Virus record (IMG/VR): IMGVR_UViG_3300010166_000004
Span: 1 to 22,064 of that record
Direction: 5' to 3' (one strand)
DNA length: 22,064 nt
From: a virus
Part shown: positions 13,801 to 20,319 of the stretch, in pieces
How positions within the stretch are numbered: position 1 is the stretch's first letter
Layout of the letters: each line of letters starts with the position of its first letter
The notes under the pieces: generated by a model
What the model was told of the DNA's origin: nothing
The model's database searches: none
The model's input: the letters and a program-made list of their open reading frames with translations, nothing else
Program-made: the position numbers and the translations under genes

Positions 13801-16697
13801 CCATAATAGGCAGAGCCAGTGGCTGCGTAGAATGCTCGAGGAGCTTTCTCGTAGGTGACCCTCTCAATTTGAAACTGAGTGAAATAAGACGTGGCGCCTG
13901 CTACAGCATCCAACTCAGGTAGAACATCTTTAGCCCATGACAAACCAACGTCTAACCGATCCCCGACAATTGCCTCAACGGCGAGGCTAATACGATACCA
14001 GCCGTCATTGTCAGCCGTCATAATTGCGGTAGCAGTACCAATTAACAAATCGACTAGGCCAGTATCAAGATTAAAAAACCCGAGATTGTCTACCCCACCG
14101 AATGAGTCATTAACACCGAACCTAACGTACTTTGTAGGAGTCGATCCACCCTTCTTGACATATATTGAAACAACATAATTTCCCTTGCCAAGGCCAGCGT
14201 AGCCGACATCTACCCGGGGCCTCAACTCGCCAGAAGTAGCGCCTGTCATAAGAGTTGCAGACATTAATCCACTAGGACCGCGAGTCGCATTGTGAGTAAT
14301 AGTGCCATTAACTTGACCGGTCCACCAGTTATTGGCAAAAACCTCAACTGCTAAATTATTCGGCCCATAGGTCACTTTGCCATTGCTGTCGATGACCATG
14401 CCTATAGAAGATCGCGTATTCACCACGCGAGGATCGAGCTTCCCACCCATATTGGTAAAGTCCAGATCCAACCTCTTGGAGGTGAGGAACTGGAGCATGC
14501 GGTCGGACGGCTTGTGGTTGAATAGTTTAATGTTTCTGAAGCGACCAATACAATAATCCGTTCCTGGCGAGCTGCCGATCACCATCCTCGTAAGAGTTTG
14601 GACGGGCGTGTTGCTGGTATGCAGAGCTAAGCCACCATCTACAATTGTTCCAACATCGGGTGGACCCCAGAACATGGCAAACCCCTGACTGTTTCCAGTC
14701 AGAGGGCCTTTTCTTTGCGTAGTAGCTATACCTGTGCCGACAACGCCAATGCCAGCATCAGAAGCGCTCGTATAAATACCAAAATAATTGGCCCAGGTTT
14801 CATCATCTAAGGTCACTAAGTAGGTATCTTGTTTGGGTGGTATCGCCCCCTCAATGACAATAGCGCCGGAAACAGCGTTCAAAACAGGGAGCAAGTCTCT
14901 TGAGTAAACCTGTACACTGTCGGTTGCCCGAGTCACCTGAGTGGTAGTGGTCGGAATATACGACGTGGGTTCAAAACCAGCCTCGACTTGACCACCCCAA
15001 AACAGAATGTATTCACCGGTGGCACCAGTGATTGTCAAGTTACCAAATGCATCATACCCTGTCGTGACATCAGTCATATTCAAAACAATGTACGTACCAG
15101 TATCAGCGGCCGGGTTAAGCCACGTAACAGACAGACGCCACCAACCATTGCCAGCATTTTCTATTCTATAGCCAGTATTGGTTAATGTCGCAGCTCTCTC
15201 AGCCAGCATTGATCCAGTGTCAAGATTGACAACTATTGAATAATCCGTTCCTGAATCTCTTTGAACTTTAAGTTGGGCATAATTGCCTGAGACTCCCGCC
15301 TTCACATAAAAAGAGCAAACATGTTGAGCGTTAGTCAGGGATGGATTTCCACCGGCACCTGAGCTAGCGGCAGCATTAAGATTAGAACCAGTGGCATTTA
15401 AGGCCAATTTCTTGGCATCATTCGTACCGTCCGGAGCTACTCCTTGATTAGTTGTAACAGTTCCAGCACTGCCACCCCCCATATTATTCCCGAGCAGCAA
15501 GTTCGTTCGCTGTGGCTCATGCAGCAGGCCGCGCGAGGCCAGGGTCACTGGGTCATGGTCAATGCGATGACCGTAGGTGAAGCCACTAGTGATATTGGGA
15601 TAGTGTACCCCAAAGGGGTTTGTGCCATCAGCAAGTTCAGTCTGAGGCCCCCACATGAGAAGACCTTTTGACGGATCACCTGCAAAGGGGTTACTGCCAT
15701 AACCAGCGTAAGGAGCACCTGACCCATCCGGCGCAAAACTTACAATGTGCCGAGTGGTCGTGCTTGGATTGGTTCCCTGAATGATGCACTTATACCAACC
15801 ATTCCCGACCGCGTTGATAGACGCATGAACCAGCGTGGCTGAACCCTCGACCCCAGTCCTATGAATAAGCCCATTCTGCAAGTCTATGATTGCGTAGTAT
15901 CCCTGAGATGGGGCATCATAACTAGCAAAACTAACAAATCGCCAGTTCAAATATTTAAGATAAACGGTGTGGGTATAAACAACTGATGCTGTTATGGTAA
16001 AATCTGGGATAAATCTATGGACATTGTTGGTCGTGCCTTGCATAATCAAGTAAGCAGTTGCTTTACCATCTGGCGCGATCTCGCCAGGCGTCACAGACAC
16101 ATCGTTCAATCCAGACGATAACGTCAACAAATCAGCACGAGGATATAGGTTCAATCCAGTGGTTCGAATAACTCCATTCTTGTCGACATAGGTGGCCGAA
16201 CTGGAACGATAGCAGCTAACGCGGCTGTCAATGGTCTGACCTGGCTTGCTGAAGTCAAGCTCCATGGTCGGCTCAGGTATCGGATTAGCGACCACACGCC
16301 CACGGAGATCAGATCTGTCAGTGATCAATGCGCGCTGCGCAGGAGACAACATCTCTGTCTTGAGGACAGGGCCAAAAGGCACATCAGGGTAGCGCCAAGA
16401 CGCTACCTCCATGTTGCCCTGCAACAGAGAGGCCTTGATATTGACAGACTCAGAATTGTTGACGGCCTTACCAACCGCGAGCTTTACGATACCATCCGAC
16501 AAGAATGATGTTGGAGTTCCCAGATTGCCCAAGCGAAACTCGGCAACCTCATTAAATCCTTGAACTGAGGATTTGATGAAGTCAGTATCGCTTTGTGTCG
16601 TCTCATCAATCGCATCGACAAGGTTTGTTCCACCAGCATTGGTAGTCCAACCGTCATCTCTGAGATCGAAGTTAGGACGAACTTTTACAAGCACCAT
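10893..16697 (-). CDS. Giant modular fibre/spike protein, 1934 residues
   Basis: After about 130 N-terminal residues (MVLVKVRPNFDLRDDGWTTN...), the protein is made of modules of about 200 residues. Each has an 'APDGT..A..l' start, a 'y.fSvYvK' strand, a 'DL.tG' strand and a 'vGNGWYR.s.t' core, then 'l.WGaQlE.g'. The GNGW-type core occurs seven times, near residues 296, 516, 897, 1093, 1307, 1510 and 1713. The wide gap between the second and third holds a LamG-like region (about 620-770), and a second LamG-like region ends the protein (about 1795-1934). These modules match what I recall as phage head spike fibre or carbohydrate-binding-like domains. LDF...DSRV and DHDPVT..SRGLL blocks also occur in the 1446-residue protein. 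No hydrolase motif is seen. ATG at 16697 has a weak GGGA site. Confidence 0.86.
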   Translation of the reverse strand: MVLVKVRPNFDLRDDGWTTNAGGTNLVDAIDETTQSDTDFIKSSVQGFNEVAEFRLGNLGTPTSFLSDGIVKLAVGKAVNNSESVNIKASLLQGNMEVASWRYPDVPFGPVLKTEMLSPAQRALITDRSDLRGRVVANPIPEPTMELDFSKPGQTIDSRVSCYRSSSATYVDKNGVIRTTGLNLYPRADLLTLSSGLNDVSVTPGEIAPDGKATAYLIMQGTTNNVHRFIPDFTITASVVYTHTVYLKYLNWRFVSFASYDAPSQGYYAIIDLQNGLIHRTGVEGSATLVHASINAVGNGWYKCIIQGTNPSTTTRHIVSFAPDGSGAPYAGYGSNPFAGDPSKGLLMWGPQTELADGTNPFGVHYPNITSGFTYGHRIDHDPVTLASRGLLHEPQRTNLLLGNNMGGGSAGTVTTNQGVAPDGTNDAKKLALNATGSNLNAAASSGAGGNPSLTNAQHVCSFYVKAGVSGNYAQLKVQRDSGTDYSIVVNLDTGSMLAERAATLTNTGYRIENAGNGWWRLSVTWLNPAADTGTYIVLNMTDVTTGYDAFGNLTITGATGEYILFWGGQVEAGFEPTSYIPTTTTQVTRATDSVQVYSRDLLPVLNAVSGAIVIEGAIPPKQDTYLVTLDDETWANYFGIYTSASDAGIGVVGTGIATTQRKGPLTGNSQGFAMFWGPPDVGTIVDGGLALHTSNTPVQTLTRMVIGSSPGTDYCIGRFRNIKLFNHKPSDRMLQFLTSKRLDLDFTNMGGKLDPRVVNTRSSIGMVIDSNGKVTYGPNNLAVEVFANNWWTGQVNGTITHNATRGPSGLMSATLMTGATSGELRPRVDVGYAGLGKGNYVVSIYVKKGGSTPTKYVRFGVNDSFGGVDNLGFFNLDTGLVDLLIGTATAIMTADNDGWYRISLAVEAIVGDRLDVGLSWAKDVLPELDAVAGATSYFTQFQIERVTYEKAPRAFYAATGSAYYGPRFDYDPHSGDLAVPAARNLIIRANEFDFWALARVTVTTNATIAPDGTLTADKIIDTTDNDSHGPYQSGITTPDNYYCGSFYLKAAERTFATVILQATAYTFDLGNGVLGVGPGTNQYAGYPPTMENVGNGWYRCSVTSQLGLGGITLGVFVARTDIAGPSPDRDIYAGDGTSGLYVWGGQLELSQGPNTGPTPLIVTGSGYLTRPATFKRSARKAYSVKNIIYGDSENFTGGDWGANNTTLTVNATTAPNGASNGTLLTETAAGGGACTLIPAVMSRIGHGYNTNTGSIYVKRCNHDWIVMVLNDNGNSRVRQWFNLGTGTLGSAIAEFAVHINSKITDVGNGWWRISITASWIGGDNATRFYIHSASADLDPNTAIGRTRYHWGAQIELGYGPNEYTKKTGEGQYNGFPLQFAYDEAPPPPETFARNLLTKSQDMAGATWASDAGARTANVAIAPDGTLTADRIEGNGGTANAYIAGIGVAIIPHTWSVYVKYDGTTDWFAFGTYDGTNEIRQYYDIRNGVLGSAEAAIGSGTVTRASIEGVGNGWYRCSMTRTPGAGGAVRFQLNVANADLSVTLVGIRGLLVWGAQLEAGSIHTPYIPTDTVPLTQALPMAYKPKGLLIEAQATNLLSGSSDFSAASGYWVHGNVTVYPNDAGTAAPDGTYTADAIGVWAATETHVTTPQISITPSVPYTFSIYVKRQSTTWKWYYIFFSVPSFEGGASFDLEAGVAGFKSPTIVDSNIHYVGNGWYRIQATSLTPASLFYGVKVASSLNDADFFWSGGQAWLWGAQLEQSPSATSYIPTVASAVTRAADFATISGAAFSSWFTSTEGTVSFVMDQSGAYDARELFAFNSGNEDNSYTATMIANNEVEFYSRAATAVQSTFTMGSIIPNAAHNVVFGYRENGLIGSVRGATPVQDTSALSPIGLSELAFGMNGGHGHNILRAHYKRLTHYRKRFLRQIIQGLSR

Positions 16698-16758
16698 TTT
16701 CCCGTCCGATAAAGGACATGAGTCTGCTCAAAGAGAAGAGCAAAAACCATTGCTGCTA

Positions 16759-17175
16759 CTAGGCGCCAGCTTCAGTGATCGCCCAACCGGTCACGTTGAC
16801 TGTCTGACCAACGGTCGTCGCCGCTGCGTTGTCGACAGTAAGATCGCCACCGCCACCCGTAGCAGTGATGGTGCCCTGCATGTGACAGGTCGTGCCATCA
16901 GAAGCATAGATGCGATAGTGACCCGGAGCCGCTGCGCCTGTCGCGGCGCCAGTTAGCGGAAGGTTATTCAACCAAGGCGAAGCTGCGCCGGCCGCAAACG
17001 CCGCTGCCCAATCTGCTGCCAGGACATAGCGAATGATTTCAGTTCCGCTGTCAGCGGTGGCAGCAGTAGCTGGTGGAGCACCAGAACGGATCGACAACCG
17101 CGCCGCCGTCCCGACAGTCGCCTCAAAAGCATTGCCGCGAGCATTACGAACAGCGACGGAAAACTGCTGTGCCAT
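16759..17175 (-). CDS. Small conserved phage virion-type protein
   Basis: This 138-residue protein begins MAQQFSVAVRNARGNAFEAT and contains RLSIRSGAPPATAATADSGT, HYRIYASDGTTCHMQGTITA and a glycine run (TGGGGDLTVDN), ending NVTGWAITEAGA. The combination 'FsvavrNa.ld.ie...g..a.L.i.sG..P' with 'fRIyda.GttchmqGtvt..GgggDltldn' is a widespread phage structural protein family; its exact place in the particle is not known to me. A clear ribosome site (AAGGAAG, about six bases before ATG at 17175) supports good expression. It precedes the 1934-residue fibre gene by 61 bases and may be a fibre base, decoration or adaptor subunit. Confidence 0.85.
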   Translation of the reverse strand: MAQQFSVAVRNARGNAFEATVGTAARLSIRSGAPPATAATADSGTEIIRYVLAADWAAAFAAGAASPWLNNLPLTGAATGAAAPGHYRIYASDGTTCHMQGTITATGGGGDLTVDNAAATTVGQTVNVTGWAITEAGA

Positions 17176-17216
17176 GTTCTACTTCCTTTCGTGTGAGCGA
17201 GGTTAGAGGCTGAGGG

Positions 17217-17459
17217 TTATTCCTCGCCCAAGGCACCCATACGCCATTCACCCTTAACGCCTTCATTCCCTGGCTGCTTCCGCTCGTCAGCAGAGAACGG
17301 ATGCCAAGTGAAATACTCGCCAGGATAGCTGCGAGAACGATAAACCCTGTTGGGCTCGTACTTCTCGCCCTTGATGTCCTCACGGAACTCCATCTTGTCT
17401 AGAGCCTTTTGACCAAAGCTCTTAGGATCAAGCTGATGAAATGCTCTGCGAACCGCCAT
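17217..17459 (-). CDS. Small phage protein of unknown function
   Basis: This 80-residue protein begins MAVRRAFHQLDPKSFGQKAL, contains KYEPNRVYRSRSYPGEYFTW and ends GEWRMGALGEE. I chose ATG at 17459, just past the collagen-like gene stop at 17461, because GAGGAG lies six bases before it. An in-frame upstream start at 17495 would add twelve residues and overlap the collagen-like gene. The protein is basic at the N-terminus with several aromatic residues; no family is recognised. It sits between the collagen-like and the conserved virion-type gene, so a role in the particle or its assembly is plausible but unproven. Confidence 0.75.
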   Translation of the reverse strand: MAVRRAFHQLDPKSFGQKALDKMEFREDIKGEKYEPNRVYRSRSYPGEYFTWHPFSADERKQPGNEGVKGEWRMGALGEE

Positions 17460-17460
17460 G

Positions 17461-18546
17461 CTAGTCTCCTCTAGTTTCGATTTGGAACTGCTCAAACAGC
17501 GCCCGCAACTCTAGCGGTTGTGCTGTCGTACCATCTGACAAGACCGGAGTTGCTACATACCGCTCAGTGTCAATGATCCAATTGGCAAACACTGGCGCAC
17601 CATCACCCTTGTCGCCTTTCAATCCACGTTGTCCGGCTTCTCCCGCCTTACCACGCTTACCGGGGCTGGCCATAAGCTGCCAGCCTGCTCCTGGTAGCTC
17701 ACCAGGTGCGTCACGTAGCGCCGTCCAAGTTCCCCCATTCCACGCCACGAGATCCATAGCGTTGTAGTCTTTCTCGGGATTGTAGGTTCCACGTATGTGC
17801 AAGCTACGCCCATCAATTCCATTCGTGCCGGGCGCGGCAATCTGAACCCAGTCATCTGTCCCCACCTCTGGCTCTTGAGCAGTATCTTTGGTGGCTTGGA
17901 AAAGCCCGCCGCGATGAGTCACAACGTCACTTTCATACCACACACCGTACTTCCATGAACGAACCGAAGGCAACTTGCCGGGTGCTCCTGGCTCGCCGCG
18001 TTCGCCGCGCTCGCCGCGTTCGCCGCGCTCACCGGAAAGACCAGGAGGGCCTTGATAGCCGGGTTCGCCGCGCTCGCCTGGCGCTCCTGCTTCTCCTGGA
18101 GGGCCGCGCTCGCCTGGCGCTCCTGCTTCTCCTGGAGGGCCGCGCTCGCCTGGCGCTCCCGGTGCTCCTGCAAGGCCGGGAGGGCCTGGCTCGCCGGGAG
18201 GGCCGGTTTCCCCTCTAATGCTCTCGCCTGGCGCTCCTGGCTCTCCTACGGGGCCGGGAGGGCCTGGCTCGCCGGGTTCGCCGCGCTCTCCATCCTTAAG
18301 AGTGGAAAGCCTCTCAATGATTCGCTTCGCGAGGTCATCTTCAAATGATCTCTTCCACTCAGCAAGGTCACGATCACGCTTCGCGTCGCGCGCCTCATAT
18401 TGTGCCTCGATTAGTTGAAGTCTCTCATCAGCCTTCGTTCTTGTATCGGCAATGACGCGCGCGAGCGCCCTTTCCAAGGCATCAATGTAAGAGGCTGAGT
18501 CCATGGAGCCGCCTGGCGATTGCTTCTGGATCGTGGTGGCTTCCAT
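17461..18546 (-). CDS. Collagen-like phage fibre protein
   Basis: This 361-residue protein has three parts. Residues 15-85 form a charged helical region ([20 protein letters not shown] ... [12 protein letters not shown]) likely to be a trimeric coiled coil. Residues 86-192 form a collagen-like stalk of 35 Gly-X-Y triplets, broken once by an Ile-Arg insert after GES. Residues 196-290 hold two short modules with [20 protein letters not shown] and [19 protein letters not shown], like the carbohydrate-binding module 5/12 type. Seven more Gly-X-Y triplets ([10 protein letters not shown]...) and a short C-terminal domain follow. Such proteins form trimeric virion fibres in other phages. The start at 18546 lies 65 bases inside the portal gene; a second in-frame ATG at 18504 is possible. 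Confidence 0.88.
   Translation of the reverse strand: MEATTIQKQSPGGSMDSASYIDALERALARVIADTRTKADERLQLIEAQYEARDAKRDRDLAEWKRSFEDDLAKRIIERLSTLKDGERGEPGEPGPPGPVGEPGAPGESIRGETGPPGEPGPPGLAGAPGAPGERGPPGEAGAPGERGPPGEAGAPGERGEPGYQGPPGLSGERGERGERGERGEPGAPGKLPSVRSWKYGVWYESDVVTHRGGLFQATKDTAQEPEVGTDDWVQIAAPGTNGIDGRSLHIRGTYNPEKDYNAMDLVAWNGGTWTALRDAPGELPGAGWQLMASPGKRGKAGEAGQRGLKGDKGDGAPVFANWIIDTERYVATPVLSDGTTAQPLELRALFEQFQIETRGD
17992..18159 (-). repeat. Tandem DNA repeats coding collagen triplets
   Basis: An 18-base unit occurs twice in tandem at 17992-18027 (coding GER repeats). A 36-base unit starts at 18068, 18104 and 18140, with two full copies and a third that matches for 20 bases, coding the repeated [12 protein letters not shown]. 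Near-identical units suggest recent expansion and a length-variable stalk. Confidence 0.88.
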
Positions 18547-19894
18547 CAGTCAATTCCCTTTTCGGCGGAACCTCTGGCGCTGGTGCAGCCGGGGCTGCTG
18601 GCGCTGGTGCCGGATCAGATGGTGGTCGAACAATAGGCGCTGGCTTCGGCGCCACCGCGTCTTTCAACGGCACAAGCTGCTGCTGGACGCGTGCATCGTC
18701 ACCACCATCGACCTCAGGCAATTCAAATTCTGAACGACCTTCGTTCGGAGTGTACAAGCCGCCCTGGATGCCGCGCACGTAAGCGTCTACGCGATCCTTG
18801 TGAGCTGAGCGCAACAACGCCTGAGTGTTAAACTCCAGATATTCGTCAGGCTGACCCTTGAGGGTGAACAACTGACCGAATGCTTCCTCGATGTGATTGA
18901 GAGCGAAGCCCAGGCCGCTGGCGATCCAAGACTGATAGAGCGCTTCTGTAGAAGCAAACGGGGTTGGACCTATGCCCAAGACCTGAAGTGGGATGCGGAA
19001 CACGAGCGCCACATGCTCGTCGGAAAGCTTCAGCAAATCAGCTAATGCGCCGTCTTTCGCCGAAGTGCCAATCATGTGCGGCTTGAGGCCGCCAGTGGCG
19101 ATAGCCGTTCCACCCGCCTTTAATCCACCACTGACCGCATCCCAAGCGTCACGTGCCTGTGTCGCTTGTTCCTTGGTCAAGATCAGATCAGTAGAGAGAA
19201 CGAAGCCAGGTTGTGCTCGGTTCAAGTAGAATGCGATCTGCTGCTGGGTCATAGCTCCACTGGCCAACACGTCTTGCGCAGCAGCCACCAAAGGGCTTTT
19301 ACCAATCAATGGATCATCCACATCAGTATGGAGCCGAATGTGAAGCACATCCCGAGACGGGATGATCAAATTGTCGAATTGCTCATCAATGACCCGGTTG
19401 CCTGACATGCGGTAGAAAACATCGCCAGTCTCTGCCACAACAGGCGTAACTGTCTTGGGGTTCATCAAATGCAATTCAGAAATTTCGTTTCGGTCATTTC
19501 TCAAAGCAAAGGCATAAGCATTACCATTAAGATAAAGTGATCGTGTGGCGTTTAACAAAAAGTCTGATATTGTTTGATAGTCATTGGGCCTACGAAGGAT
19601 GCGAGTCAAAGCGCTGAGAGGAACCCGCTCTCTGCCGCCGTTCTTCGTCGCACGCCAGTGATCGCCTGGACACATGGCGATAGTTTGTGAGTAGGCAGAC
19701 ACACAAGCTTCAACCATGGCAGTTGAGTTGCCAGGAATGGGGTCATACCCCATCTGCCACCAATTGAAGTATTTCCCGACATCCTCAGTCAGCCATCCCC
19801 CTGTGGACGGCAAATACCAAGGGCCTGGACGAGGCTGACCCTCAGTCTGGCGAACCAGACCAAGGGCCGAGCCTACACGTGTCAGAATGCCCAA
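18482..19894 (-). CDS. Portal protein (HK97 family)
   Basis: This 470-residue protein forms the dodecameric DNA channel at the head vertex. It contains [100 protein letters not shown] and [20 protein letters not shown], the usual landmarks of HK97-type portals (Phage_portal). A Pro/Ala-rich tail (about 415-445) ends the protein. The apparent start is TTG at 19894, four bases after the upstream stop, without a clear ribosome site; no better in-frame start precedes the conserved N-terminus. It lies downstream of the capsid gene, whereas in HK97-like phages it usually lies upstream of protease and capsid. Its last 65 bases overlap the collagen-like gene. Confidence 0.93.
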   Translation of the reverse strand: MGILTRVGSALGLVRQTEGQPRPGPWYLPSTGGWLTEDVGKYFNWWQMGYDPIPGNSTAMVEACVSAYSQTIAMCPGDHWRATKNGGRERVPLSALTRILRRPNDYQTISDFLLNATRSLYLNGNAYAFALRNDRNEISELHLMNPKTVTPVVAETGDVFYRMSGNRVIDEQFDNLIIPSRDVLHIRLHTDVDDPLIGKSPLVAAAQDVLASGAMTQQQIAFYLNRAQPGFVLSTDLILTKEQATQARDAWDAVSGGLKAGGTAIATGGLKPHMIGTSAKDGALADLLKLSDEHVALVFRIPLQVLGIGPTPFASTEALYQSWIASGLGFALNHIEEAFGQLFTLKGQPDEYLEFNTQALLRSAHKDRVDAYVRGIQGGLYTPNEGRSEFELPEVDGGDDARVQQQLVPLKDAVAPKPAPIVRPPSDPAPAPAAPAAPAPEVPPKRELTDGSHHDPEAIARRLHGLSLLH

Positions 19895-19898
19895 CTAA

Positions 19899-20228
19899 CT
19901 ACTCAGCAGACTTCTTCGGCCGACCAGCGCGACGCGGAGCACTTCCTTCACGCTCGGCAGAAGCGTCAATCTGACGCGTGTCATAGGGGTTGTTCTGAGG
20001 AAGGCGAGCAGTCATGACGCGAGTGTGAGCATCATCCTCCCACTCACTACCGTCATCCTCTTTGTTGTCAAGGTCATGAGCACCGACCTTCGCAAGATCG
20101 TTCTCACGCTGCGTCGGAGTAGGCTGGAGCCCTTCCTGAGCGGCATAGTACTCTTCCACCTGAGTGTTCTTGGCTGCTTCGCGGGCATCGACGCCCCTAA
20201 GAGCCGGGTGTTCATTGTCACGAGCCAT
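19899..20228 (-). CDS. Small acidic protein between capsid and portal genes
   Basis: This 109-residue protein begins MARDNEHPALRGVDAREAAK, has a strongly acidic middle (DLDNKEDDGSEWEDDAH) and ends in a basic RRAGRPKKSAE tail with a GRPKK element like an AT-hook core. A clear AAAGGAAA site precedes ATG at 20228. Predicted to be mostly disordered. I do not recognise the family; similar charged small proteins often follow capsid genes and may act in head assembly, but nothing here proves that. DNA contact through the basic tail is speculative. Confidence 0.78.
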   Translation of the reverse strand: MARDNEHPALRGVDAREAAKNTQVEEYYAAQEGLQPTPTQRENDLAKVGAHDLDNKEDDGSEWEDDAHTRVMTARLPQNNPYDTRQIDASAEREGSAPRRAGRPKKSAE

Positions 20229-20249
20229 TGGCTTTTCCTTTCAGTTGAG

Positions 20250-20280
20250 AAAAGGGAGAGGCAGCTTTCACTGCCTCCCC
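20250..20280 (-). terminator. Intrinsic-terminator-like hairpin after the capsid gene
   Basis: On the minus strand GGGGAGGCAG (20280-20271) can pair with CTGCCTCTCCC (20264-20254) around a six-base loop, giving about ten pairs including one G-U, followed by TTTT (20253-20250). It lies 40 bases after the capsid stop and before the next ribosome site. As the operon continues, it may act as a partial terminator that raises capsid mRNA relative to downstream genes. Confidence 0.65.
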
Positions 20281-20319
20281 AAGTTTAGCAGCACCAAAAA
20301 GGGAGGCGAAAGATGCTGC

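Noticed and set aside
16698-16758. Possible terminator between the small virion-type gene and the 1934-residue gene
   Set aside because: Only a 5-bp TGCTC/GAGCA stem with no T-run can be drawn, too weak to call.
17955-18348. Plus-strand frames over the collagen region with repeated ALAWRSCFS units
   Set aside because: These are the antisense reading of the Gly-X-Y triplets; the minus frame gives a proper collagen-like protein with flanking domains.
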